Source: Nodosilinea nodulosa PCC 7104
GTDB lineage: Bacteria; Cyanobacteriota; Cyanobacteriia; Phormidesmidales; Phormidesmidaceae
Assembly (NCBI RefSeq): GCF_000309385.1
Contig: NZ_JH976537.1
Location: 5,315,950-5,378,917, forward strand
Reading direction: 5' to 3'
Length of the DNA stretch: 62,968 nucleotides
The translations under genes and the position numbers were made by a program. Positions 51,848 to 59,036 of this stretch are shown here, piece after piece (the stretch's first letter is position 1; each line of letters opens with the position of its first letter). Below the pieces are notes generated by a model that saw only the letters and a program-made list of their open reading frames with translations, did no database searches and was not told the origin of the DNA.

Positions 51848-51876
51848 TTAGGACAACCTTAAAACGGTTGTCCTAA
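51848..51876. promoter_or_regulatory. Perfect dyad upstream of the 447-residue protein gene
   Basis: TTAGGACAACC / GGTTGTCCTAA (11 bp, 7-nt spacer) lies about 42 bp before the GTG start. It could be an operator for a dimeric regulator, or a hairpin in the 5' leader or terminator of something upstream. No T-tract decides it. Confidence 0.45.
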
Positions 51877-52035
51877 ATCATTATAGGCGGGTAGGCTTAG
51901 CTGATACATATGGAGCCGCTGCGGCGCAGCCTGCGCCGCGAAACCCCTATTGGTATTTGGGGCTGCTGCCCCAGTACGCTCTATGCTTCAGGTGACCTAC
52001 GCCTCTCAATTTTGGCCGGTTGCCAGCAGATTCAA

Positions 52036-52305
52036 CTAGACAGTCCGCTTGGTGGCTGCGTAGTAAAGAAACAGGGCTACGATCGCCCCCAGAACAGCAA
52101 TGACTACGCCGCCAATGCTCAGACTAGTGGCCGCAAATGTCAATGTTCCTGTCGTCAGCAGGGTAAAGAGGCTGCCCCCAACGAATGCGCCGATGACGCC
52201 TAAAATCAGGGTGCCCAAGATGCCGCCGCTTTGATGACCGGGATAGATGGCCTTAGCAATTGCACCAGCAACCAAACCCAACACGATCCACGCCAGAATA
52301 TTCAT
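52036..52305 (-). CDS. GlsB/YeaQ/YmgE family stress-response membrane protein
   Basis: 89 residues, ATG 52305 with a good GGAGAT site. Three membrane helices with the family's Gly zippers: MNILAWIVLGLVAGAIAKAI, then GGILGTLILGVIGAFVGGSL, then a C-terminal helix ending LFLYYAATKRTV. The family was once called transglycosylase-associated. Members are induced by general stress or acid in other bacteria; the mechanism is unknown. It appears monocistronic. Confidence 0.88.
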   Translation of the reverse strand: MNILAWIVLGLVAGAIAKAIYPGHQSGGILGTLILGVIGAFVGGSLFTLLTTGTLTFAATSLSIGGVVIAVLGAIVALFLYYAATKRTV

Positions 52306-52718
52306 AAGCTATCTCCAGATGTTCTAACAGGCAACCGAATGCCTTTTTCCTTACAGCCATCAATTTAGCGGAGCAGACCGGGCTAGCGAGACTGCCCAAA
52401 GATACAGTTAGCGCTTGTCTAAAGACATACATGCTGGTGGTGACAATGCCCTGATGGCTATCGATCCAGGCGCTCTGCTGCCAGGGAAACGTCGCCCGAA
52501 AGCGATTCGCCAGACTGGCGGTGGCCCCAGATAGAGCCCCATTCGGAATTGGCGTGAATCAGTCTGTGGTACACCGATAGCCCTGTAGCACGCTGCGACC
52601 TGAGCGTTGCCCTGCCCTGGTTGGCTGACAAAACCCTTGAAACCCTTATGCCGCCGTAGATTTTGCTAGTTTTGGAGGGCGTTTGAAACATGATCTGCTG
52701 TAGCTTTAGCCAGCTGCT

Positions 52719-52811
52719 GATCCCCCCTGCCCCCTTAAAAAGGGGGGTAAACGTCCCCCTTTTTAAGGGGGCTTGCGGGTTCCCGCAGGGTTAGGTGGAT
52801 TTAGGGGGATC
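52719..52811. repeat. Compound palindromic repeat (CCCCCTT/AAGGGGG type)
   Basis: Outer arms GATCCCCC / GGGGGATC enclose CCCCCTTAAAAAGGGGG, CCCCCTTTTTAAGGGGG and a small CTTGCGGG hairpin. From memory, units of this type are abundant between genes in many cyanobacterial genomes. It could fold into a cruciform. Confidence 0.75.
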
Positions 52812-52857
52812 TCCACTTTTGCTGCAAAAAACAGGACCTTTCAAACATTCTCTTAGC

Positions 52858-52890
52858 AAACCCAACAAAACTGTAACTGGTGTTGGGTTT
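52858..52890. repeat. AAACCCAAC / GTTGGGTTT hairpin
   Basis: Perfect 9-bp arms with a 15-nt loop, followed by TTGC. Hairpins with this sequence are familiar as short dispersed intergenic repeats. It may also act as a terminator. Confidence 0.5.
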
Positions 52891-53095
52891 TGCTTCGCTC
52901 AATAGCAACCTGCATCAGGGCTTTTGGCAGTCAATTAGCCTGCATGGTCTTGTGTTTGATGGGGACTTCCTGCCTATCGGCCTGCATCATTCAATTCTTC
53001 TAGGTGGCTATACCCGCGTCTAAAATATGCGTGAAGCTACGGGCCTGAGGGCTAGAAGGCTGGGCCTGTTCGCTAGAATGAGCACCGTCATCCTA

Positions 53096-53527
53096 ATGAA
53101 AGTTGCTATTAAAAAACATATGACTATTGCTCAACCCGTTCCGAGGGCTACTGCCGACTGTCCTCTGGCCGCTGCCCAAGCGTTTTGTCGGCTAATGCTG
53201 CAAATTAGCCTGATTGCGATTCCGGTGTATTTAGGCCTTTTTATGATCGCGATTCCCTTCGATAGCGATGCGGGGGTAAAGCGCGGACTGCTTTTATTTA
53301 TGCCAGTGGTGATCTTTGTCATCGCCTCTGCTTTGTATTCCATCGGTTTTTTGACGGCTGCTCCTAGCCTGGAGCGAGAAGGCTTTGACGGAGCCGTCAA
53401 GTATGGTTCCTCTAGGTTAGGGCACCGCAGCATTCGCCGCAAAACGACGTTTATTTTGCTTGGCTCGATCGCGCTGTCGGTGGGAATTTTCTCCAGTGCG
53501 CTAATGCTGATCAAGGCTCATCTTTAA
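53096..53527 (+). CDS. Hypothetical three-helix membrane protein
   Basis: 143 residues if ATG 53096 is used; ATG 53120 (MTIAQPVPR) and 53078 are alternatives, none with a strong ribosome site. Three hydrophobic helices lie at about 40-60, 68-92 and 115-140, separated by short loops (EREGFDGAVKYGSS). Base composition is lower in GC than the neighbours. I do not recognise the family. The next gene, 180 bp away, is exported, but no operon link is clear. Confidence 0.55.
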   Translation: MKVAIKKHMTIAQPVPRATADCPLAAAQAFCRLMLQISLIAIPVYLGLFMIAIPFDSDAGVKRGLLLFMPVVIFVIASALYSIGFLTAAPSLEREGFDGAVKYGSSRLGHRSIRRKTTFILLGSIALSVGIFSSALMLIKAHL

Positions 53528-53706
53528 ACCCTCGCCAAAGCAGATGGGTGAATGCCCTCAGCCAGCCACCGGGGACAGCCTAGAAAGGGATGGCAAAAAG
53601 AGATTAACGATGGGCAAGAGTTATGAAGATACGATCGCAAACGGTAACCAAAAGCACTAAAAAACAGCGGCCAGATTATGATGGAGCGACCCTTACCTGG
53701 CGAGCT

Positions 53707-54228
53707 ATGAAATATCCTAAAACGCTTCACCTATCCATTCTTCTAGCGATCGCAGCGGTATTGACCAGCGGCAGCGCCTACGCCGCCGGGCAGAGCAGCT
53801 ATGGGGCGCTGAGCGGGGCTACCGCCGGGGGCATTAAGAGCCACCAGAGCCAGCAGACGGCGGAGCAGGCGGAGCTGGACGCCTTTTTTAGCAGCAAATA
53901 TACCTACTGGGATGCGGCTCAGCTGGCCACCTACTGGGGCCAAAATCTTGAAGAGGCCAAGGCCCGCATTGGCCGCAAAATTCGCTGGGGGCCTGCCGAT
54001 GTCGCCATTCTGGAGCAGTTTTTGCTGGATGCCCGCCTCGAATCGCTGCAATCGGTCAACGACCTGCGCTTTTACGGCGAAAGCAGCTACACCTACGACG
54101 ATGCGGCGGCTCTGGCCGAGTTTTGGGGTGACCCCACCCCCTACGACGCCAAACTGCGCATCGAGCGCAACCTGATTTTGGGCAATGCCGACCAGGTAGA
54201 GACCGCCCTTCAACTGGCCCGACCCTAG
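53707..54228 (+). CDS. Exported protein with internal YTYxDAAxLAxxWG repeat
   Basis: 173 residues from ATG 53707. Signal peptide MKYPKTLHLSILLAIAAVLT, cleavage near AYAAG. A Gly/Ser/Gln segment leads into two copies of a helical unit: YTYWDAAQLATYWGQN, then EEAKARIGRKI; and YTYDDAAALAEFWGDP, then YDAKLRIERNL. Each unit is about 45 residues apart. The family is not recognised, but the repeat is clear. The stop is only 9 bp before the amidoligase start, so the pair is almost surely an operon. An in-frame upstream ATG at 53623 was rejected because the signal peptide begins here. Confidence 0.7.
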   Translation: MKYPKTLHLSILLAIAAVLTSGSAYAAGQSSYGALSGATAGGIKSHQSQQTAEQAELDAFFSSKYTYWDAAQLATYWGQNLEEAKARIGRKIRWGPADVAILEQFLLDARLESLQSVNDLRFYGESSYTYDDAAALAEFWGDPTPYDAKLRIERNLILGNADQVETALQLARP

Positions 54229-54237
54229 CCGCCAGCT

Positions 54238-55365
54238 ATGACCCCAGCGGGCACCATTGGTCTGGAGATTGAGCTGATGGCCCCCAGGGGGTCGAGTCGT
54301 CAGGCGCTGGCCGAGGCGATCGCGGTCTGCTGCGGGGGCAGCGCCAGCCGGATTTTTTATCCCCAGTCGGAGCCCAGCCAGATTTTGGGCACGCCCATTT
54401 TAGAAAACCTCACCCTGGGGTTTGAAGTTCGAGATGCCCAGCAGCGGGTGGTAGCCCAGTGCGTCGATGACCTGACCCTGCAAGCGGACTGCGATCGCGC
54501 CCACGCCCCCCAGCCCGGCTGGTACCGCATTGTCGGCGACGACATTCGGTTCATGCAGATTATCGGTCGGCTGAGCGACGCCAACCTGCCCCTGGCCGAG
54601 GTGCTACAGCCCGTGGCCAAGACCCTGGGCTTGACGCTACAGCAGGGGCCAGAGGGCATGGTCAAGCTGGCCGATGAGCTGGGTCCACCCATTGCCATTG
54701 CGGCCCTGCTGCCCGGCGAGCGGGAGCGGCCCTGCGAGCTAATTACCGCGCCCCTGACCTACGACCAGCTGCCCCAGGTGGAGGCCTACCTGCGGGTAGC
54801 TCGTCAGCTGGGGTTCTACGCGCCCGTGGAGGGGGCCACCCACCTGCATTTTGATGCCGCGCCCCTCTGCTCTGCCCCGGTAATCCGCAATCTGGTCCAC
54901 CTGTTTTGGGCCTACGGTCCGACTCTGAAATGGCTGTTGGGCAGCAATCCCCACTGTCGGCGGCTGGGCCTTTGGCCCCCCGAACTGCTGGGTCTGGTGC
55001 AAGATGCGGACTGGGACCAGCTGCCCTGGGAGCGGGCCTGCGATCGCCTCAAAACCGTTTCGCTGACAAAATACTGCGACTTTAACCTCAAAAACATCGT
55101 CTACGCCCCTCGCCACAAGCACACCTTCGAGGTGCGAATTCTGCCGGTGCACCTGGACCTGCCGCCGATCGTGGCGGCGATTGATCTGATGGCTGACCTG
55201 CTGGGACGCGCGATCGCCCCCGAGCCAGTGCCCCCCCAGGAGCCTCTGCCAGCGGGCATAGAGGGGCTTGAAGCCTTGCTCCAGGCGCTGCCGTTGTCCG
55301 AAGCGCTGCATCAGCTGGCGGCAGACGCAGATGGTTCAGCCGCCAGCCATGGACCGGGCGATTGA
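54238..55365 (+). CDS. Putative amidoligase (COOH-NH2 ligase fold)
   Basis: 375 residues. It begins TIGLEIELMAP, the first strand of the amidoligase/GCS2-like catalytic core with paired Glu that bind Mg-ATP. ERPCELITAPLTYDQLP, then EGATHLHFDAAPL, then HTFEVRILPV follow, matching the conserved Glu, His and Arg positions of the PF12224-type family. Related enzymes (glutamate-cysteine ligase, glutamine synthetase) join amino to carboxyl groups. Family members are thought to modify peptides, peptidoglycan or other amines. No signal peptide. It directly follows the exported repeat protein and may modify it or a related substrate before export; that is inference. Confidence 0.8.
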   Translation: MTPAGTIGLEIELMAPRGSSRQALAEAIAVCCGGSASRIFYPQSEPSQILGTPILENLTLGFEVRDAQQRVVAQCVDDLTLQADCDRAHAPQPGWYRIVGDDIRFMQIIGRLSDANLPLAEVLQPVAKTLGLTLQQGPEGMVKLADELGPPIAIAALLPGERERPCELITAPLTYDQLPQVEAYLRVARQLGFYAPVEGATHLHFDAAPLCSAPVIRNLVHLFWAYGPTLKWLLGSNPHCRRLGLWPPELLGLVQDADWDQLPWERACDRLKTVSLTKYCDFNLKNIVYAPRHKHTFEVRILPVHLDLPPIVAAIDLMADLLGRAIAPEPVPPQEPLPAGIEGLEALLQALPLSEALHQLAADADGSAASHGPGD

Positions 55366-55492
55366 GCTACAAAAAGCACTGGGCAAGCCTGGCGAAACTA
55401 CCCATTTCACTGGTGGCAGACTACCCGTTTAGGCGGGGTCAAGCCGCCCTGACCTCCCGCATTGTAGGACTACCTATCTGCGGGAGTCTGAT

Positions 55493-56425
55493 ATGACCGA
55501 CATGACCGATTCGAGCCGTTCAAACCCAGGGGCCCTAGCCGCCCTGTCCGACGGGCTGGCGGATGCGGTGAGCGCGATCGCGCCTGCGCTGGTGGCCGTT
55601 AAGGGGCATCGCCGCTTTACATACAGCGGCCTTCACTGGCAGCCGGGGGTGATTGTGACCGCCGACTACGGCCTGGGGCGATCGAGCCAGCTCGCCCTCA
55701 CCCTGCCCGATGGCAACGTGGTTGAGGTAGAGGTGTCGGGCCGCGATCGCGCCCTCGACCTGGCGGTCCTTCGCATCGAGCGCACCGACCTGCCCCTGCC
55801 CGCCATCAGCGACGGCGCTGCGCTGCGGGTGGGGCAGCTGGTGCTGGCGGTGGGCCAGTCGTGGGAGTACGGGGTGAGTGCCAGCCTGGGCCTGGTGGGC
55901 AATCTGGGCGGCCCGTGGCAAACCTCCCAGGGGCGGGCGATCGATCGCCTGATTCGCCCCGACCTCGACCTCTACCCCAACCTGCTGGGCGGGCCGCTGG
56001 TGGATACCGCCGGGCGAGTGCTGGGGCTAAACCTGAGCGGGCCGCGCAACCGGGTGGTGACCCTCCCCGCCTCGACTCTAGACCGCATCGTTGCCACCCT
56101 GCTGGAGCACGGCAGCCTGAAGCGGGGCTACCTGGGCGTGGGGCTACAGCCGGTGGCCCTGCCCAAAACCCTGGATTTGCCGGGGGATACGGGGCTGCTG
56201 GTGATCAGCCTCGACGCCAGCGGGCCAGCGGAGCAGGCGGGCCTGCTGATTGGCGACATTTTGCTGGCGGTGGGGGGGCAGCCGGTGCAGAACCTGGCGG
56301 CGGTCTACGGCCATTTGGAGGCCAGCTCCATCGGCCAGGCGGTGCAGCTACACCTGCTGCGGGGCGGCCAGCCGGTGGATTTGACCGTTACCCTCGGAGA
56401 GCAGCCCCAGGGAGGAAGCCGATGA
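55493..56425 (+). CDS. HtrA-like protein with lost catalytic residues, plus PDZ domain
   Basis: 310 residues, no signal peptide. The trypsin-like fold (about 25-185) aligns with the next gene, but the catalytic His position is Tyr (VTADYGLG, about 59) and the Ser position is Leu (YPNLLGGPL, about 165); only Asp (ALDLAVLRI, about 89) remains. A PDZ domain follows (about 205-305: YLGVGLQPV, GPAEQAGLLIGDILLAVGG). It should be a pseudo-protease that binds peptides or partners. Its stop overlaps the next start (ATGA), so the two are coupled. ATG 55493 or 55502 could be the start. Confidence 0.85.
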   Translation: MTDMTDSSRSNPGALAALSDGLADAVSAIAPALVAVKGHRRFTYSGLHWQPGVIVTADYGLGRSSQLALTLPDGNVVEVEVSGRDRALDLAVLRIERTDLPLPAISDGAALRVGQLVLAVGQSWEYGVSASLGLVGNLGGPWQTSQGRAIDRLIRPDLDLYPNLLGGPLVDTAGRVLGLNLSGPRNRVVTLPASTLDRIVATLLEHGSLKRGYLGVGLQPVALPKTLDLPGDTGLLVISLDASGPAEQAGLLIGDILLAVGGQPVQNLAAVYGHLEASSIGQAVQLHLLRGGQPVDLTVTLGEQPQGGSR

Positions 56426-57270
56426 CTCCCCAGCTCTTAAGCGACGATCTAGCGGCGATCGCCGATTCCCTGCGGCAGTCCACCGCGCTCATCCAGGGGC
56501 CTACGGGCTCCAGGGGGTCGGGGGTGGTCTGGGAAGCGTCGGGTCTAATTGTCACCAACGCCCACATGGTCCCCCAGCGCCGGGCCTCGGTTGTTCTGGC
56601 CAATGGGCAGCATCTGACCGCCTATCGCGTCGGCTACAGCCAGCGGCTCGATCTGGCCGCCCTCAAGGTGGAGGGGGCAGAGCTGCGGCCCGCTGTCCGG
56701 GGCGATGCCAGTGCCCTGCGGGTGGGGCAACTGGTGATGGCGGTGGGCCACCCCCAGGGCAGCGGCGGGGCCACCGCCCTGGGCATCGTGCATGCCAAAC
56801 CCGCCATTCCTCGCTGGGTGCAGGCGGATATCGCCCTGGCACCGGGCTACTCCGGCGGCCCTCTGGCCACCCTGGCGGGCGAGGTGGTCGGCCTCAACAC
56901 GCTGATTGCTGATGGCCGCGGCTACGCCATTCCAACTGCCCTGGTCAGCCGATTTTTAGGCGCTCAGCGCGAGCAGCCCTACCTGGGCATTGCGGTACAG
57001 CCGTTGGCCGCGATCGCAGTCGGGGGCAGCCCAGCGTGGCAGATAACCCAGGTGGTGCCGGGTAGCCCGGCGGCAACGGCGGGTCTGGTGGCAGGCGATC
57101 GCATTCTCGGCCTCAATGGGCGGCTATTTCGCCACCCCGGCGACCTCACCGATTGGCTAGATTGTTTGATACCCGACCAGACTCTGACCCTCCAGGTGGG
57201 CCAGGGCGGGCAAACAGTAGTGTGTACCCTCACGGTGGGGCGGCTCCCCACGCAGGAGCAGGCGGCATGA
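56422..57270 (+). CDS. HtrA-like trypsin-family serine protease with PDZ domain
   Basis: 282 residues from ATG 56422. The catalytic triad is complete: His in LIVTNAHMV (48), Asp in QRLDLAALKV (77), Ser in APGYSGGPLA (144). PDZ follows at about 190-275 (YLGIAVQPLAA, GSPAATAGLVAGDRILGLNG). The lack of a signal peptide or TM helix is unusual for DegP/HhoA/HtrA, which act outside the cytoplasm, and suggests cytoplasmic action or a non-classical route. It is coupled on both sides by ATGA overlaps: to the pseudo-protease upstream and the regulator downstream. Confidence 0.88.
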   Translation: MTPQLLSDDLAAIADSLRQSTALIQGPTGSRGSGVVWEASGLIVTNAHMVPQRRASVVLANGQHLTAYRVGYSQRLDLAALKVEGAELRPAVRGDASALRVGQLVMAVGHPQGSGGATALGIVHAKPAIPRWVQADIALAPGYSGGPLATLAGEVVGLNTLIADGRGYAIPTALVSRFLGAQREQPYLGIAVQPLAAIAVGGSPAWQITQVVPGSPAATAGLVAGDRILGLNGRLFRHPGDLTDWLDCLIPDQTLTLQVGQGGQTVVCTLTVGRLPTQEQAA

Positions 57271-57923
57271 AGCGGGTGCTGGTGATCAGCCCATCGGCCA
57301 TTACCCAGGCCGGGTTAGCAAGCCTGATCGCCGAAGAGTGCGAGTCTGGCTCCGGTGCCGATGCCAATTGCTGGCAGGTGATCTCCGCTGCGCCCCGGCC
57401 TGCATTCAATGGCTGGAACGCTGCCCCCAAGGCCGACTGCGCCCTGATCAGCGGGTCAATGCTGGGGGATGGGGTACCGGATCTGGATATCTTGAATGAA
57501 GGTATGCCCCTAGTCGCCCTGCTGGATGACTGGAGCGATGTGGCGCTGCCCGAGCTGTTGCAGACGGGGCGGCTGGGGCTGCTGCCGGGGCAGGCCAGCG
57601 GCGCCGAAATTGTGGCGGCCCTGGATGCAGCGGCGGCGGGGCTGGTTGTAATTCACCCAACCATCCTGGACGGTTTGCTGAGCTTCAATACTGCCCTGGG
57701 GCGGGGCAGTTCCCCCGAGCAGCCGGAGGGGCTTACCCCGAGGGAGGTGGAGGTGCTGACGATGCTGGCGGAGGGGTTGAGCAACAAGGCGATCGCCCGC
57801 CGTCTGCACCTCTCAGAGCACACGATTAAGTATCACACCAGCGCCATCTTCGCGAAGCTGAACGTATCGAGTCGAACCGAAGCGGCGATCGCCGGAGCCA
57901 GGGCCGGGCTTATTTTGCTGTAG
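57267..57923 (+). CDS. NarL/LuxR-type regulator with atypical receiver
   Basis: 218 residues from ATG 57267. The N-terminal 130 residues have a receiver-like outline (MKRVLVISPSAITQAGLASL, then VALLDDWSD, then GRLGLLPGQASGAEIVAAL). The acidic pocket (ISPSA), phospho-Asp (LISGSM) and switch Lys (LLPGQ) are all replaced. The C-terminal HTH is standard LuxR type (LTPREVEVLTMLAEGLSNKA, then IARRLHLSEHTIKYH). Regulation is therefore likely phosphorylation-independent, perhaps by the coupled HtrA-like proteins. It could also be proteolytically controlled. ATGA overlap with the protease. Confidence 0.85.
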   Translation: MKRVLVISPSAITQAGLASLIAEECESGSGADANCWQVISAAPRPAFNGWNAAPKADCALISGSMLGDGVPDLDILNEGMPLVALLDDWSDVALPELLQTGRLGLLPGQASGAEIVAALDAAAAGLVVIHPTILDGLLSFNTALGRGSSPEQPEGLTPREVEVLTMLAEGLSNKAIARRLHLSEHTIKYHTSAIFAKLNVSSRTEAAIAGARAGLILL

Positions 57924-58097
57924 GCGAAAATGTGGCTGGCTGTGAGGCCCATTGCAACTTTTTACAGTTTGGCGATCGCGTTGGGCAAAGTGCTTTACTG
58001 GTAAGCAGCAAGATCTGCCCGGCAAAAGTACTGAAACAGTACTAGATCAAGCCTTCCTCAACGGCCTTCTTCCACCCCTCGATTTGGCAAGAGAGCG

Positions 58098-58709
58098 ATG
58101 GGTCCTGACATTATCGAAGCGCTTAAAAATACTCCAATTCCAACCCTTTTGATTTTTGCCGGGCTGTTCTTTATTCTGCTAGCTTTTGTGAGCAAAGTGG
58201 GTGGCTTTATTGAGGTGCAGCCCGCCCAACAAAAATGGGCTGCTCCCATCGGTATTGCCCTGCTTGTTTTTGGCCTCATTCTTGCACTCAAGGCACCACC
58301 GGAGCCTATCAAGACCGAGCCTACCCCTCCTGAACCCACCAACTCCTCTGCGCCCACGGTGACACCTCAGCCCACAGGCTGTGCTGCCTTCTTTGTTGAG
58401 GGAGATATTCTGAATTGGGAAATTACCGGTGAAAACAGCAGGCACGTCAACGGCGGCACCCTGCGCATCGAGGCTGTAGATGCTGCGGCAGGCACATGGC
58501 GGGGCGAGCAAATGACTGAGCCTAACGGGTCCAGCGATCGCGTTTTTCTCGACCTTACCGGCAGCTTTCAAGGAAATGAGATGACATTGAACAACCCCAG
58601 TCAGCGCGAAACCTGGTCGGGCACCTGCAAAAACGATGAAATGAGAGGCACGCTTAACACCGAGTATAAAACATCTGAAGTGTTCAGATTCGAGATTCAG
58701 AAGCGGTAG
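58098..58709 (+). CDS. Hypothetical protein with two TM helices and C-terminal domain
   Basis: 203 residues, ATG 58098. TM helices lie at about 14-36 (TLLIFAGLFFILLAFV) and 48-66 (IGIALLVFGLILAL). A Pro/Thr/Glu linker leads to a C-terminal domain of about 110 residues (ILNWEITGENS, then FLDLTGSFQGNEMTL, then WSGTCKNDEM) with two Cys that could form a disulfide, likely outside the cytoplasm. The beta-strand pattern suggests a lipocalin-like or ligand-binding fold. The family was not recognised. A 10-bp terminator-like hairpin follows. Confidence 0.6.
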   Translation: MGPDIIEALKNTPIPTLLIFAGLFFILLAFVSKVGGFIEVQPAQQKWAAPIGIALLVFGLILALKAPPEPIKTEPTPPEPTNSSAPTVTPQPTGCAAFFVEGDILNWEITGENSRHVNGGTLRIEAVDAAAGTWRGEQMTEPNGSSDRVFLDLTGSFQGNEMTLNNPSQRETWSGTCKNDEMRGTLNTEYKTSEVFRFEIQKR

Positions 58710-59036
58710 TTTATAGCAGGCTTCACTCGGGCAGCGTACACTGCGATAATTCACCCTATACCTCCCTTAGAAAGGGGGGCATAGGGTGAAGCTTACAGAG
58801 CCAGGAACTGGCAAACCTAGAACTCGTTGTGTGCCTTATTCCATCGAGAACCACTATAGCTAGGTCAAATATAAAGACCACGGAATTTAAAATTTTTGTT
58901 TGGACTAAGTTTTACCTTTTACAAAATTCTCGCCACCACAGCCCAGTTGATCCAATTCTAAGGTTTAGTAAACTCGTCCGGAATTGCCTAAACCGAAAGT
59001 GAAAGGGCTGTCATGTGCTGACGTTTGGGTTCTGCA
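58710..59036. other. Intergenic region after the two-TM protein
   Basis: About 330 bp. It holds the hairpin at 58750-58790 and an A+T-rich stretch (58860-58930) that could contain the promoter of the metalloprotease/VWD gene. No ORF is supportable. Confidence 0.4.
58750..58790 (+). terminator. Compound hairpin after the two-TM protein gene
   Basis: Perfect outer arms TTCACCCTAT / ATAGGGTGAA (10 bp) enclose an inner CCTCCCTT / AAGGGGGG stem. It starts 40 nt after the stop codon. There is no T-tract; it resembles the CCCCCTT-type intergenic palindromes and may double as a terminator. Confidence 0.55.

Larger units (their letters stand above)
52306..53095. other. Long gene-poor region with palindromic repeats
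   Basis: About 790 bp without a supportable gene. It contains the GGGGGATC palindrome at 52719-52811 and the AAACCCAAC hairpin at 52858-52890. The minus-strand ORF 52458-52691 lacks a ribosome site and homology. Decayed sequence cannot be excluded. Confidence 0.45.

Noticed and set aside
52458..52691. 77-codon minus-strand ORF in the repeat-rich region
   Set aside because: No homology or start signal; the surrounding sequence is repeats.
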